A DNA stretch of 51,213 nt from Chloroflexota bacterium (GCA_024434165.1 QMIW01000057.1:1-51213), one strand, 5' to 3'; shown: positions 23,118 to 31,872, numbered from the stretch's first letter. Notes: generated from the letters alone by a model not told the origin. Program-made: numbers and translations.

Positions 23118-25178
23118 ATGTCCCTTATCTTCGTTTCCAACCTCACCAAATCCTACGGCGCGACCGACATCTTCGCCAACCTGACGCTTTCCATCGGGAA
23201 AGGCTCGCGGTTGGGGATCGTCGGTCCGAACGGCGTGGGCAAGACCACGCTGTTGCGAATCCTTGCCCGGGAGGATGAACCCAGCTCGGGCACAGTCACC
23301 CGCTCGCGGGGAGTCCGAAGCGGGTATCTCTCGCAGGAAGCCGATTTCAAAATGGAAGGCACGCTTTGGGAGGCGTGTCATTCCGTCTTCGCGGATCTCG
23401 TCAAACAACAACAGGAACTGCACCGTCTCGAAGAGTTGATGGCAACCCAGCCGGACGTGCTCGAGCCATACGGCAAATTGCAGGAGGATTTCGAACGGCG
23501 CGGCGGATATACGTTCGAGACGCGCATCAAGCAGGTGCTGACGGGTTTGGGATTCAGCGCCGGGGATTATGGACTCTCTTTGGATCATCTCTCCGGCGGA
23601 CAGCGCACCCGCGCCTTTTTAGCGCGCCTCCTGCTCTCGGACCCGGACCTGCTCCTGCTCGACGAGCCGACCAACCACCTCGATATTCGCGCCGTCGAGT
23701 GGCTGGAAGGATATTTGAACCAATGGGAAGGCGCGGCGGTGATCGTTTCGCATGACCGCTATTTTTTGGATAAGGTCAGCACCGAAATTCTGGAAATGCT
23801 GCCCGGCGCGTACGAGACGTACACCGGAAATTACACCGCATACCTGAAACAGCGCGAGGAGCGCATTGCCCGCAGGCAGGAAGTATTCGAAAGCGAAAAG
23901 GAAAAACTGCTCAAGGAGGTCGAATACATCAAGCGCAACATTTCCGGGCAGAATACCCTGCAAGCCAAAGGCAAGTTGAAGCGGCTTTCGCGTTTGGTGC
24001 AGGCGATTGAGCAGATCGGCTTCGAAGCCGCGTTGAATCAAAAATGGAGCGAAACTGCCGAAGAGGTCAGCGTGACCACATCTTCGTTCAGCGTGGAGGA
24101 AGCCGAACGCCGGGTGCGCGCGTTGAAGTCGCCCGTACGGACTCTTCCGCATTTGCATTTGCGGCTTGGCTCGGGAAAACGCTCCGGCGATCTGGTCATC
24201 CGCACGAAGGATTTACAGGTCGGTTTCCCCGATAAGTTCCTGTTCAAAGCGCCCGACATCGAGCTGCGCCGTCAGGACTGCGCCGCGCTGATCGGACCGA
24301 ACGGCGCGGGCAAATCCACGTTTCTGAAGACGATCCTCGGTCAACTCGAACCGCTGGCTGGGGAAGTCATTCTGGGCGCGAGTCTGCACATCGGTTATTT
24401 CGCGCAGGCGCATGAAGGGCTCGACCCGCAGAAAACGCTCTTGCAGGAGATCGATTCGGTCATGCCGAACTGGCTTCCGGGGCAGATCCGCGATTATCTC
24501 GGCAGGTACCTTTTCAGCGGCGACGACGTTTACAAGAAAGTCTCCATGCTCTCCGGCGGCGAACGCGGACGGCTGGCGCTGGCAAAACTCGCGCTGCAGG
24601 ATACAAACCTGTTGTTACTGGACGAACCGACCAACCACCTCGACATCCCTTCGCAGGAAGTGTTGGAGTCTGTGCTGGAGGATTACACCGGCACGATTTT
24701 GCTCATTTCACACGACCGTTATCTCGTGGATGCGCTGGCGACCCAGGTCTGGGAAATTGACCCCGATGAAAGAGAGTTGACCGCCTTCAAGGGTACGTAT
24801 TCGGAACTGCGCGCGGAACGGGAACGGAAGGAATATGAAGCGTTCATGGCGGCAAATCAGCCGAAGGTGACAGGTCAAAAGCCGAAAGTCGAAAATCAAA
24901 AATCAAAAACAAGCGCGAACGCGAAAACCCGCCCTGCCCGCGCCAGTGCCGCAGGCACAGGTGAGCAAAGTCGAAGGGAGGAAAGAAGAAGGGTCGCGCA
25001 GTTGCAGGAATTGGAGAACACGATTGCCGAACTCGAAGCGACTCTGGCGAATCTCGGCGCACAGTTGGAGAGTCCGATGGTCAAGCCGGATGAGGTGGTG
25101 AAGATCGGCAGGGAGTACGAGCGTGTGCAAAAGGAAATGGACGCCAAACTGACGGAGTGGGAACGGATGCAGGGATAG
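23118..25178 (+). CDS. ABC-F family ATPase (Uup/EttA type)
   Basis: A 686-residue soluble protein with two ATP-binding cassettes and no membrane helices, the ABC-F plan, acting on ribosomes. Walker A motifs GPNGVGKT (36-43) and GPNGAGKS (about 393-400), and signatures LSGGQRTRAFLARL and LSGGERGRLALAKL each with LLLLDEPTNHLD, are intact. The inter-domain linker is charged. The C-terminus carries a repeat-derived basic stretch (583-597) and a coiled coil, as in Uup. ATG 23118 opens with the usual SLIFVSNLTKSYG; upstream sequence is the terminator of the previous gene. Confidence 0.9.
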   Translation: MSLIFVSNLTKSYGATDIFANLTLSIGKGSRLGIVGPNGVGKTTLLRILAREDEPSSGTVTRSRGVRSGYLSQEADFKMEGTLWEACHSVFADLVKQQQELHRLEELMATQPDVLEPYGKLQEDFERRGGYTFETRIKQVLTGLGFSAGDYGLSLDHLSGGQRTRAFLARLLLSDPDLLLLDEPTNHLDIRAVEWLEGYLNQWEGAAVIVSHDRYFLDKVSTEILEMLPGAYETYTGNYTAYLKQREERIARRQEVFESEKEKLLKEVEYIKRNISGQNTLQAKGKLKRLSRLVQAIEQIGFEAALNQKWSETAEEVSVTTSSFSVEEAERRVRALKSPVRTLPHLHLRLGSGKRSGDLVIRTKDLQVGFPDKFLFKAPDIELRRQDCAALIGPNGAGKSTFLKTILGQLEPLAGEVILGASLHIGYFAQAHEGLDPQKTLLQEIDSVMPNWLPGQIRDYLGRYLFSGDDVYKKVSMLSGGERGRLALAKLALQDTNLLLLDEPTNHLDIPSQEVLESVLEDYTGTILLISHDRYLVDALATQVWEIDPDERELTAFKGTYSELRAERERKEYEAFMAANQPKVTGQKPKVENQKSKTSANAKTRPARASAAGTGEQSRREERRRVAQLQELENTIAELEATLANLGAQLESPMVKPDEVVKIGREYERVQKEMDAKLTEWERMQG
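24866..24908. repeat. Period-7 array in the ABC-F C-terminal linker
   Basis: Units GTCGAAA, ATCAAAA, ATCAAAA keep a 7-base step (one unit of 8). It encodes a Lys/Gln/Val-rich linker before the coiled coil. Confidence 0.75.
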
Positions 25179-25189
25179 CAGCATGTTTC

Positions 25190-25303
25190 AAACACAAAGT
25201 ACACGGCACTTGCCCCGGGTGCAAGTGCCGGGGAGGCCACGAAGGAAAACGCCCATAAAATAGCCGCCCTTCGCTTTTTGTGTATCTGGTGTCCTTCGTG
25301 TTT
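25190..25303. repeat. Hairpin element with AAACAC ends, family D, copy 2
   Basis: Outer arms AAACACAAAG and CCTTCGTGTTT resemble those at 8428-8492. A nested stem GGCACTTGC / GCAAGTGCC sits inside. Non-coding, in the 435-bp gap after the ABC-F gene. Confidence 0.65.
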
Positions 25304-25342
25304 AGGCTCTTTCCCATTAATTACGGAAGACCCAAATTTCTT

Positions 25343-25550
25343 TAGTATTCCACGATTCGCTTCAACGTATAAGTGCTCCCGCCGCAGTCCCCGGCGGCGG
25401 GGACGCCGCCTTGAGCAGGGTAAAAAAATGACTTTTGCAAGAAGTCTAGTATTCCACGATTCGCTTCAACGTATAAGTGCTCCCGCCGCAGTCCTCGGCG
25501 GCGGGGACGCCGCCTTGAGCAGGGTAAAAAAATGACTTTTGCAAGAAGTC
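25343..25550. repeat. Two tandem 104-bp units carrying a copied gene end plus a palindromic element
   Basis: Units 25343-25446 and 25447-25550 differ at about one position. Each begins with the last 24-25 bases of the adjacent gene (TAGTATTCCACGATTCGC...), present a third time in place at 25615. The remaining 79 bases are a GC-rich palindrome ending GACTTTTGCAAGAAGTC. The same element, without the copied gene end, lies at 51029-51110. Confidence 0.9.
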
Positions 25551-25616
25551 TAAGTGGTCGGCAGTCCTCGCCGCCGAGAGCATGTTTTTGTAAAATTTAT
25601 TTCGACCGACTACTTA
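25551..25616 (+). repeat. Palindromic MITE-like element, family A, copy 3 (shortened)
   Basis: Ends TAAGTGGTCGG (25551-25561) and GACCGACTACTTA (25604-25616), with the shared TTTTTGTAAAATTTATTTC arm. Its right end provides the stop codon of the gene at 25614-26018. Confidence 0.85.
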
Positions 25617-26018
25617 GTATTCCACGATTCGCTTCAACGATTTTGCAAATTTGATCCAGGCTTGCACCCGGCCCAGCCCCGGCAGCTGGTTGACAAGGTT
25701 CTTCTTCTCGTTGACTTTCGCCAGGGTCTCCAGCAGGGGCTTGGGCTGGCGGATGGAAAGTTCAGGGACTGTATCCACACCCGCAGCTTCGAGCAGGTCG
25801 GAATACTGCGCGCCAATGCCTTTCACGCGATATAAGTCCGCGCGGTTGACCCATTCAAGGATCGCCTTTGGAGTGGAGCCGATGGCTTTCGCCAGTTCCT
25901 GGCGTCCTTTTCGGGTGCAGCCGGCTTTCAAAAGCGCATCGGTGGAGCGAACGCCCGCCTTACGAAGTTGGGCGGCATGGACAGGACCGATCCCCTCGAT
26001 GTCTGATATGGCTGGCAT
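25614..26018 (-). CDS. DUF4332 helix-hairpin-helix protein
   Basis: A 134-residue protein with helix-hairpin-helix motifs: DIEGIGPVHAAQLRKAGV at the start, KGIGAQYSDLLEAAGVDTV in the middle and LPGLGRVQAWI near the end. DUF4332 proteins are presumed to bind DNA. The start at 26018 has a strong ribosome site (AAAGGAG); the longer upstream frame would cross the promoter. The stop codon TAA (25614-25616) comes from the terminal repeat of a family A element, so the original tail may be altered. Confidence 0.85.
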   Translation of the reverse strand: MPAISDIEGIGPVHAAQLRKAGVRSTDALLKAGCTRKGRQELAKAIGSTPKAILEWVNRADLYRVKGIGAQYSDLLEAAGVDTVPELSIRQPKPLLETLAKVNEKKNLVNQLPGLGRVQAWIKFAKSLKRIVEY

Positions 26019-26040
26019 GATACATTCTCCTTTTATGAAC

Positions 26041-26069
26041 AGTATAGCCATTTTGCCATGTGGAATCAA
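26041..26069 (-). promoter_or_regulatory. Sigma70-like promoter of the DUF4332 gene
   Basis: On the minus strand TTGATT (26064-26069), 17 bases, TATACT (26041-26046), then 22 bases to the start codon at 26018. Confidence 0.7.
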
Positions 26070-26182
26070 CATGACGCCGATTTGAATCGGTATTTGGAAA
26101 AGTGGAAGCCCGGCTTTGAAAGTGCTATACTGATTCAGGAAGACTGCAAGACTGAAAAGGTTGAACCTGACAGGAGGAAGGT

Positions 26183-27202
26183 ATGTCCTGGCAAACCCAA
26201 TTAAGGGGGGATTCTCTTGCGTGGTTGCTGGAACCCGATTCACCGGGGGTACGTTATCTGGCGCTGCGGGACCTGGTGGGGCTTTCTCATGAAGATGCAG
26301 AATTGAACTCCGCGCGGCGCAAGGCGCATAAAGAAGGACCCATCACGGAAGTTCTTGCTCACATGGAACACACGGGGTACTGGGTCAAGGCGGGACCCGG
26401 CTACAACCCGAAGTATCGTTCGACGGTCTGGGCAATCATCCTGCTCGCCCAGCTGGGCGCATCTGCCCAGGACGATAAACGCATCGAGCAGGCGTGCCGG
26501 TACTTGACGGAACACAACCTGACGGAAGGCGGTCAGTTTACCGCTCTTAACTCCGGCGCGCCCTCCGGTACGGTGGATTGTCTCCAGGGAAATTTGTGCT
26601 GGTCGCTGATGGAACTGGGTTACGATCATCCCCACCTGCGTTCCGCCTACGAATGGATGGCGCGAACGGTCACCGGCGACGGCATCGCGTCGAAGGAGGA
26701 AAGGGACGCTCCAATCCGTTACTACGCATATAAATGCGGGCCCGTCTTTGCCTGCGGGGTGAACGAGGGCTTATCGTGCGCATGGGGCGGATGCAAAGTC
26801 CTGCTGGCGTTCGGCAAATGGAACGCGAACCGGAGAACGCCGCTGATTCGAAAAGCCATCAAAATGGGCGTGGATTTCTTCTTCGGTATAGATCCCGTCA
26901 CCGCAGAATATCCCGGCGGAAATACAGGCAAGCCAAGCCCCAACTGGTGGAAATTCGGCTTCCCCGTTTTTTACGTATCGGACATTTTGCAGATTGCCGA
27001 AGCGCTCGCCGGTTTGGGATATGGCAGGGACAGGCGGCTGGGGAACACCATCGAGTTCATCCGCAGGAAACAGAATGAGCAGGGACGCTGGCTCCTGGAT
27101 TACGATTACAGCGGCAAAACCTGGGTGGATTTCGGCGCAAAGAAAACGCCCAACAAATGGGTGACACTGCGGGCGCTGCGGGTCTTGAAAGCCGCCGCCT
27201 GA
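26183..27202 (+). CDS. Squalene-cyclase/prenyltransferase-like alpha-toroid protein
   Basis: A 339-residue helical protein with repeats typical of the alpha/alpha-toroid of terpene cyclases and prenyltransferases: WAIILLAQLG, CLQGNLCWSLMELG, and RRKQNEQGRWLLDYDYSGKTWVDFG near the end. It lacks a DxDD cyclase motif, so it may not cyclise terpenes. Similar proteins carry a misleading nitrogen-fixation label in databases. Soluble, no signal peptide. AGGAGG precedes ATG by five bases. Confidence 0.65.
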   Translation: MSWQTQLRGDSLAWLLEPDSPGVRYLALRDLVGLSHEDAELNSARRKAHKEGPITEVLAHMEHTGYWVKAGPGYNPKYRSTVWAIILLAQLGASAQDDKRIEQACRYLTEHNLTEGGQFTALNSGAPSGTVDCLQGNLCWSLMELGYDHPHLRSAYEWMARTVTGDGIASKEERDAPIRYYAYKCGPVFACGVNEGLSCAWGGCKVLLAFGKWNANRRTPLIRKAIKMGVDFFFGIDPVTAEYPGGNTGKPSPNWWKFGFPVFYVSDILQIAEALAGLGYGRDRRLGNTIEFIRRKQNEQGRWLLDYDYSGKTWVDFGAKKTPNKWVTLRALRVLKAAA

Positions 27203-27496
27203 TGCTGCAATCCCGCCAGCCCGCAGTTTGAAGGTCACTCGAAGAGCATCGAGCAGCTGCGAGGTCTGGGTTTGGAGGCGGGGGTCAACATCCACTTTGG
27301 GGTGATGGCGAGCGGCGACGAGGATGTCATTGACATGGAACGCGGACGCGAACTTCACAGGCTGTCCGGCGCGCCGTATCTTGAACTGCGCGGCGCGACC
27401 GATACAGCCAATCACGAGGCGCCGGTGGTCTTCGACGAAAATCTGAAGATCGTCATGAAGAACATCGCGCACGTGCTCGTCAACTGGCTGGGCTGA
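27203..27496 (+). pseudogene. 3' remnant of a nucleoside phosphorylase/nucleosidase-like gene
   Basis: An open frame without a proper start follows the previous stop directly and in the same frame. It encodes SIEQLRGLGLEAGVNIHFG ... GAPYLELRGATDTANHEAP and ends VLVNWLG. GATDTANHEAP resembles the C-terminal end of MTA/SAH-nucleosidase and purine phosphorylase proteins. About 98 codons remain of a usual 230-260; the 5' part is missing. Family assignment tentative. Confidence 0.45.
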
Positions 27497-27567
27497 ATTC
27501 AAACCTTGAAGGACTCGGAGACCTTTGGGGTCTGCGTGTAAAATTGAAGGCGGACAAAGGAGCGCTC

Positions 27568-28047
27568 ATGCCCGCCATTATCTTCAACGGCAAGACCTAC
27601 AACCATCCCGATGAAATGCCCGCGCACGAGAGACAGGCGTACGAACAGATGATGCGCATCTTCGTGGACGAGAACGGCAACGGCATTCCCGATTTTCTGG
27701 AAGGCGACATGGTGCAGAACGTGCTCTCCGCCTATTCCACAAAAATGGACGCGAACGGGAAAACCATCCACACCCTCGACGACCTGCCCCCCGACCTGCG
27801 CCAGAGCGTGGATGCCGCCTTCAAACTGCTCTCCAATACGGGCATCCTGCCGGGGGACTTCGCCGCGCAAACTTCGCAAGCCAGCCGCGAACCGCAGTTC
27901 GAATCCAGACCTTTTGTGCCGCAGGGCTCTCCGGTTGTGCAGGAGGATCAGGGAGCGGGGATGTTCCTGTGGGTGATTCTTGGAATCGTATTGTGCTTTG
28001 CGCTGGCTGCCGCCGCCATCGCGGTGTTTTATTTCATGGGCAGATGA
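27568..28047 (+). CDS. Single-pass membrane protein with an EF-hand-like loop
   Basis: A 159-residue protein. FVDENGNGIPDFLEGD (about 32-47) fits a calcium-binding D-x-N-x-N-G-x-x-D loop. A Pro/Gln-rich linker and one C-terminal membrane helix (about 132-156) follow. No family recognised. ATG 27568 has ribosome site AAAGGAG. It overlaps the next gene by ATGA (28044-28047), so the two are probably translated together. Confidence 0.65.
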   Translation: MPAIIFNGKTYNHPDEMPAHERQAYEQMMRIFVDENGNGIPDFLEGDMVQNVLSAYSTKMDANGKTIHTLDDLPPDLRQSVDAAFKLLSNTGILPGDFAAQTSQASREPQFESRPFVPQGSPVVQEDQGAGMFLWVILGIVLCFALAAAAIAVFYFMGR

Positions 28048-28403
28048 AACTCATCCTGATCTATACGCTTATCGCTGGCGCAGTTTCCGCGCTCACCGCG
28101 CCCATTCCCGGCACATCCCTCCTGCTCACCGCGCTGGAAGTTTACATGATTGTGCATATCGCCAAAACGAACGGCGCGCGGCTGGAACTGAAGGAAATCG
28201 GTTATGCCGCCGTCGCGCTCTACGGACTTTCCACCATTCTGAAGGATGCCGCGCTCGAAATCCTTTTCTTCATTCCCGTCATCGGCTGGGGGGCGGAAGT
28301 CATCATCGCAATGGCGTTCGTCTTCTTCCTCGGAATGCTGGCAAATCTGTATTTCAGCAGACCGTCACGGCAGGGGCGGGACCTTGAGAAGCACGCCGAC
28401 TAA
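28044..28403 (+). CDS. Small integral membrane protein
   Basis: A 119-residue protein with about three hydrophobic segments (2-24, 51-68, 73-100): LILIYTLIAGAVSAL, then Gly-rich IPVIGWGAEVIIAMAF. This recalls small DUF697-like membrane domains, but I cannot assign it. Coupled to the previous gene. Its 3' end overlaps the convergent VIT gene by 39 bases. Confidence 0.6.
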   Translation: MKLILIYTLIAGAVSALTAPIPGTSLLLTALEVYMIVHIAKTNGARLELKEIGYAAVALYGLSTILKDAALEILFFIPVIGWGAEVIIAMAFVFFLGMLANLYFSRPSRQGRDLEKHAD

Positions 28404-29099
28404 ATAACCGGCAAGCGCGCTGATCGTTCCGATCAGCATCATTTCCATTCCGCTGCGCATGGGCTTGCCCACCGTCACGCGCGCCTTGTATGCGCCGATG
28501 GCAAACAAGACCAGCGCTGTCACCAATACAGACATCCACATGCTGGTGGAAATTGGCAGGAACATGAACGGCGCAATCGGCACAAGCGAGCCGACAATGG
28601 CGGAAAGCCCCACCACCCATGCCGCGCGCATCGCGGTCTTTCGATCCACCGGCGAGAGCTGGTGTTCCTCCGCCATCATCACCGCCACCCACACATTCTC
28701 GTTTGCCGTGATGGTTTCGACAATGCGGTCGAGCAGTTCTCCATTGAATCCTTTGCGTTCGTAGATATCGCGGATTTCCTTCGTCTCCAGTTTCGGCGCT
28801 TCGACGATGTGCCGGTACTCGCGTTCGCGCTCGCTCTGGTACAGATCCGCATCGGCGAGCGTGGTCGTAAACGCCACCGCGCCCATCGAAATGGATTCGG
28901 CGAAGGTGGTGGCAAGCCCCGCCACCAGCACCACGCGCGCATCGCTGGTCGCCGCGGCGATTCCCAGCACCACCCCCAGCACATTGACCAATCCGTCCTG
29001 CGCACCCAGAATGAAATCCGAAAGTCCCGAGCCGCGCCTGTGCGGGTCGGTGAGGTTATGATGGATCAACTCTTCATGAAGTGAACGTGGAGTATTCAT
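28365..29099 (-). CDS. VIT1/CCC1-family iron/manganese transporter
   Basis: A 244-residue membrane transporter. FILGAQDGLVNVLGVVLGIAAAT is the conserved first helix; FAESISMGAVAF is the second, with metal-site residues. A charged cytoplasmic loop (AKLET..., AEEHQLSP) has Glu residues that bind metal in VIT1, and three C-terminal helices follow. It exports Fe2+/Mn2+ from the cytosol. A TATGAT box ends six bases before the start, so it may be leaderless. Confidence 0.85.
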   Translation of the reverse strand: MNTPRSLHEELIHHNLTDPHRRGSGLSDFILGAQDGLVNVLGVVLGIAAATSDARVVLVAGLATTFAESISMGAVAFTTTLADADLYQSEREREYRHIVEAPKLETKEIRDIYERKGFNGELLDRIVETITANENVWVAVMMAEEHQLSPVDRKTAMRAAWVVGLSAIVGSLVPIAPFMFLPISTSMWMSVLVTALVLFAIGAYKARVTVGKPMRSGMEMMLIGTISALAGYLVGVLLKVPPLP

Positions 29100-29105
29100 G
29101 CCAAA

Positions 29106-29136
29106 ATCATAATCCCGTCGCAGAAAAATATATAAT
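29106..29136. promoter_or_regulatory. Divergent -10 boxes for the VIT and phosphodiesterase genes
   Basis: Minus strand: TATGAT at 29106-29111, six bases from the start at 29099. Plus strand: TATAAT at 29131-29136, six bases from ATG 29143. No good -35 boxes seen. Both fit leaderless transcription. Confidence 0.5.
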
Positions 29137-29142
29137 GGACGA

Positions 29143-30135
29143 ATGTCACGATTAAGAATCCTTTTCCCGGCGATTTTACTTTCGGTCCTTGCGTGTCAGT
29201 CCCAGGTCCCGCCGGAGGCGCCGACGGAAACGCCGACAGCGGCGCTCGCGGCGACCATCCCCCCCACAGCGACTCCCACCCTCGAGCCGACTCCCCCTCC
29301 GACGCCCGCGCCTCCTGCCCGCCGGGCTCTGATTCTGTCCATTGACGGTTTCCGCCCCGACGCCATTCCGCTTGCGCCCATGCCGAACCTGACCGCCCTG
29401 ATGCAGGCTTCCGCCTATTCACTCACCGCGCAGACGGTGTATCCCAGCGCCACGCTCCCGGCTCACACCTCCATGCTGAGCGGGCAATGCCCCGATAAGC
29501 ACGGCGTGGACTGGAACGATTACATTCCCGAAAATGGGTACGCCCCCGTCACCGACCTCTTCGACCTTGCCCATGCTGCCGGTCTGCAAACCGTGATGTA
29601 TGTGGGCAAGGAAAAACTGCGGCAGATCACCGAACCCGAAAGCACGGATATTTTTGAATACATCAACGACCGCGATTTGGTGATCACCGAAACGCTTATA
29701 CAAAACTTCCCCGCCGATTTCGGTTTGATGTTCGTCCACTTCCCAACCGCCGACTGGATGGGGCACGAGTACGGCTGGCTTTCGGGCGAGCAGTTGAGCG
29801 TGCTCTTCCGCGCGGACGAAGCCATTGCCAGCCTGCTGGCGGAACTCGACTCGCGCGGTATGCGGGATGAGACGCTCCTCATCATCACCGCCGACCATGG
29901 CGGACACGGCGCCGCGCACGGCTCCAGCCTGCCCGAAGACATGACGATTCCCTGGATCGCTTCGGGGGCGGGGATTCAACCTGCGGTTTTGGAAGCGCCC
30001 ATCACCACGGTGGATACCGCCGCCACCGCCGCCTTTGCGCTCGGCTTGCCCATCCCCGCCGAATGGGACGGCGTGCCGGTCTATGAGGCGTTCGGCTTGC
30101 CGGTGGAAAATGTGTCGGTGGGCTGCAGTAAATAG
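29143..30135 (+). CDS. Lipoprotein phosphodiesterase/alkaline phosphatase-superfamily protein
   Basis: A 330-residue type I phosphodiesterase (NPP-like). Lipobox LSVLAC (C18) is followed by a Thr/Pro linker (about 28-58). The metal-binding and catalytic set is visible: SIDGFRPD, nucleophile Thr in YPSATLPAHTSM, TADWMGHEYG, and TADHGGHGAAHG. It should hydrolyse phosphodiesters or nucleotides outside the cell. Shorter than eukaryotic NPPs. Starts six bases after TATAAT. Confidence 0.85.
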   Translation: MSRLRILFPAILLSVLACQSQVPPEAPTETPTAALAATIPPTATPTLEPTPPPTPAPPARRALILSIDGFRPDAIPLAPMPNLTALMQASAYSLTAQTVYPSATLPAHTSMLSGQCPDKHGVDWNDYIPENGYAPVTDLFDLAHAAGLQTVMYVGKEKLRQITEPESTDIFEYINDRDLVITETLIQNFPADFGLMFVHFPTADWMGHEYGWLSGEQLSVLFRADEAIASLLAELDSRGMRDETLLIITADHGGHGAAHGSSLPEDMTIPWIASGAGIQPAVLEAPITTVDTAATAAFALGLPIPAEWDGVPVYEAFGLPVENVSVGCSK

Positions 30136-30144
30136 CGCGGGTGG

Positions 30145-31716
30145 TTACGGATGCGGCGTCCACGGAATTTCGAGGGGACCGGTATAGCCGTGTTTTTCGA
30201 TGAGATAAAGCACGCCGCTCGAAGGTTCCGAACAACCCGCTTTATCCTTCACGCTGGCGCTCGTCTCCCAAACGAATACCGGGGTGAACGTCAATTTTCC
30301 ATCCCTGCACAGCCAGAGTTCCAACAGGAAGCGCGGGCTGTCTGGGCTTTCCAGATCCCCATCCGCCAGGGGGTGATCGCCGCCTTCCCAGTAGATATTG
30401 ATCGTGCCGCCATCCGCAGTGCGGGCGGTTTCAATGTTCGTTGGGGGCTGCCAAATGAAGGAAAGGGGCAGGCTCACTTTGCCGGGATAAACCGGTTCAA
30501 GAGAGGCGATCCCGCCGTCCAGTTCGATGTTTTTGAAATCCACCCAGCAGGGCTCTTTGTATCCGTCCGCCTGGACGTAGCCCCAGCCGGAGTTGACATC
30601 GCGCCCAAGCACTTCGAGTTTGATGTCCCTTCGCAGGGTCTCGTTATCGAGATAATAATCGCCCGGTCCATAGCGGCAGGCGGAGCGGTCGTTTGCGACC
30701 TTGCCTTTCAGGACCTGATACACAACCGGCACGGCGGAGGGCGTGAACGCCGGCTCGGGGGTAAAAGTATCTGTGGGAGCGGCAACGGTCGGGGAGGATG
30801 TCGCTGTCGCTTTTGCCGGGACGCTCTCGGCGGGGAGCGAGGCGGTGGGCGTCTCCGTAACGGGCGGGGCGGCGGAATTCCTCCCGGAGAAGAGCGCAAA
30901 TCCGAGCCCGATCAAAACGAGGAAGGCGAGGAAGATCGCAGCCTTTCCGATGACCGATGAGAAGAAAGCCGCAAACGGGCTTGCTACAGCAGCGGGCGCC
31001 AGCGTGCCCTGCGCAATGTGGACATAATGCTTGTCGCTTGTGATTTTCAGCCAGGCAATCCCCATCTCTTTGAAACGCGGATCGCTGTTCAGCGCCAGGG
31101 TCTTCAATTGGAAGGCGGCATCGGCGTCCATATCCACGAAGATATGCACGCTGCCCGCCGTCATGTTTGCGATGCTCAACCGCGATTGGTTTGCGCCGGT
31201 CAGGGTGGAGATGAAGGCGAGGAGCTGCTGTTGTTTTTCGGGCGTAAAGGAATTGAGGTCAACGCCCTGAATGACAAGCTCAACCTGCTTGTGAGATTCG
31301 TCACCCGCCGGTCTTATTTTTTTTAGATGCGCTTTCAGGGCGGAGAGCAGCTGGTTGACCGCCGCGTCGAAGCCCAGCATTTTCAAGTCAATGAACTGCA
31401 AGCCCGCCAGTGGATAGCGGATCTCAGCCGGGACCTTGACCGGCTCCAGCATGAGAATGAAGATGGTCTTCCCCGAATCCTGGGCAAGGATGACTTCCTT
31501 GTGGACGTTGACCGAAACGGCGGAATTTTCCGAAAGCATGAGGATGAACGCATCGCAGGCGTCTATGGCTTTGACGATCTGCACGCGCCATGAATTGCCC
31601 GCCATGATATCTTCGCGGTCGAGCCAGACTTCGACCCCCGCCTGACCGATGGCATTTACCACTCTGTCAACAATTTCTGAATCGCGCCGCGAATAACTTG
31701 TAAAGATGTGGCTCAT
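30145..31716 (-). CDS. TIR-domain transmembrane receptor with extracellular SH3b-like domain
   Basis: A 523-residue protein. Residues 1-135 are a TIR domain (HIFTSYSRRDSE, VWLDREDIMAGNSW, LMLSENS), with E74 in the region of the NADase glutamate. Residues 143-228 are a small alpha/beta domain with FTPEKQQQLLAFIS and AGSVHIFVDM, like effector-associated modules. A membrane helix (258-277), a Thr/Pro/Ser linker and an SH3b-like domain (about 340-410, with ACRYGPG) follow, then a beta-rich end. The topology puts TIR inside and SH3b outside. The start at 31716 has ribosome site AGGGAGA. Confidence 0.8.
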   Translation of the reverse strand: MSHIFTSYSRRDSEIVDRVVNAIGQAGVEVWLDREDIMAGNSWRVQIVKAIDACDAFILMLSENSAVSVNVHKEVILAQDSGKTIFILMLEPVKVPAEIRYPLAGLQFIDLKMLGFDAAVNQLLSALKAHLKKIRPAGDESHKQVELVIQGVDLNSFTPEKQQQLLAFISTLTGANQSRLSIANMTAGSVHIFVDMDADAAFQLKTLALNSDPRFKEMGIAWLKITSDKHYVHIAQGTLAPAAVASPFAAFFSSVIGKAAIFLAFLVLIGLGFALFSGRNSAAPPVTETPTASLPAESVPAKATATSSPTVAAPTDTFTPEPAFTPSAVPVVYQVLKGKVANDRSACRYGPGDYYLDNETLRRDIKLEVLGRDVNSGWGYVQADGYKEPCWVDFKNIELDGGIASLEPVYPGKVSLPLSFIWQPPTNIETARTADGGTINIYWEGGDHPLADGDLESPDSPRFLLELWLCRDGKLTFTPVFVWETSASVKDKAGCSEPSSGVLYLIEKHGYTGPLEIPWTPHP

Positions 31717-31872
31717 GGCGATCTCCCTGTTCGGGTTTTTATCATCATACGGGATTAACCCTCCCAAGTCAACAACGAACCCGGCTTCAGGCGCGGGTTT
31801 CACAAATTCATACGGATTAAAAGAGAGGTGATGGGTCAAAATAAATGATGTGAGCGAAATAGTATCTCGTAC

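Noticed and set aside
25343-25616. CRISPR array
   Set aside because: Only two 104-bp units, nearly identical throughout with no variable spacers, and no cas genes; explained by duplicated gene end plus palindrome.
26183-27202. Nitrogenase reductase (NifH) label
   Set aside because: There is no P-loop or iron-sulfur cysteines; the protein is an alpha-toroid of the terpene-cyclase-like type.
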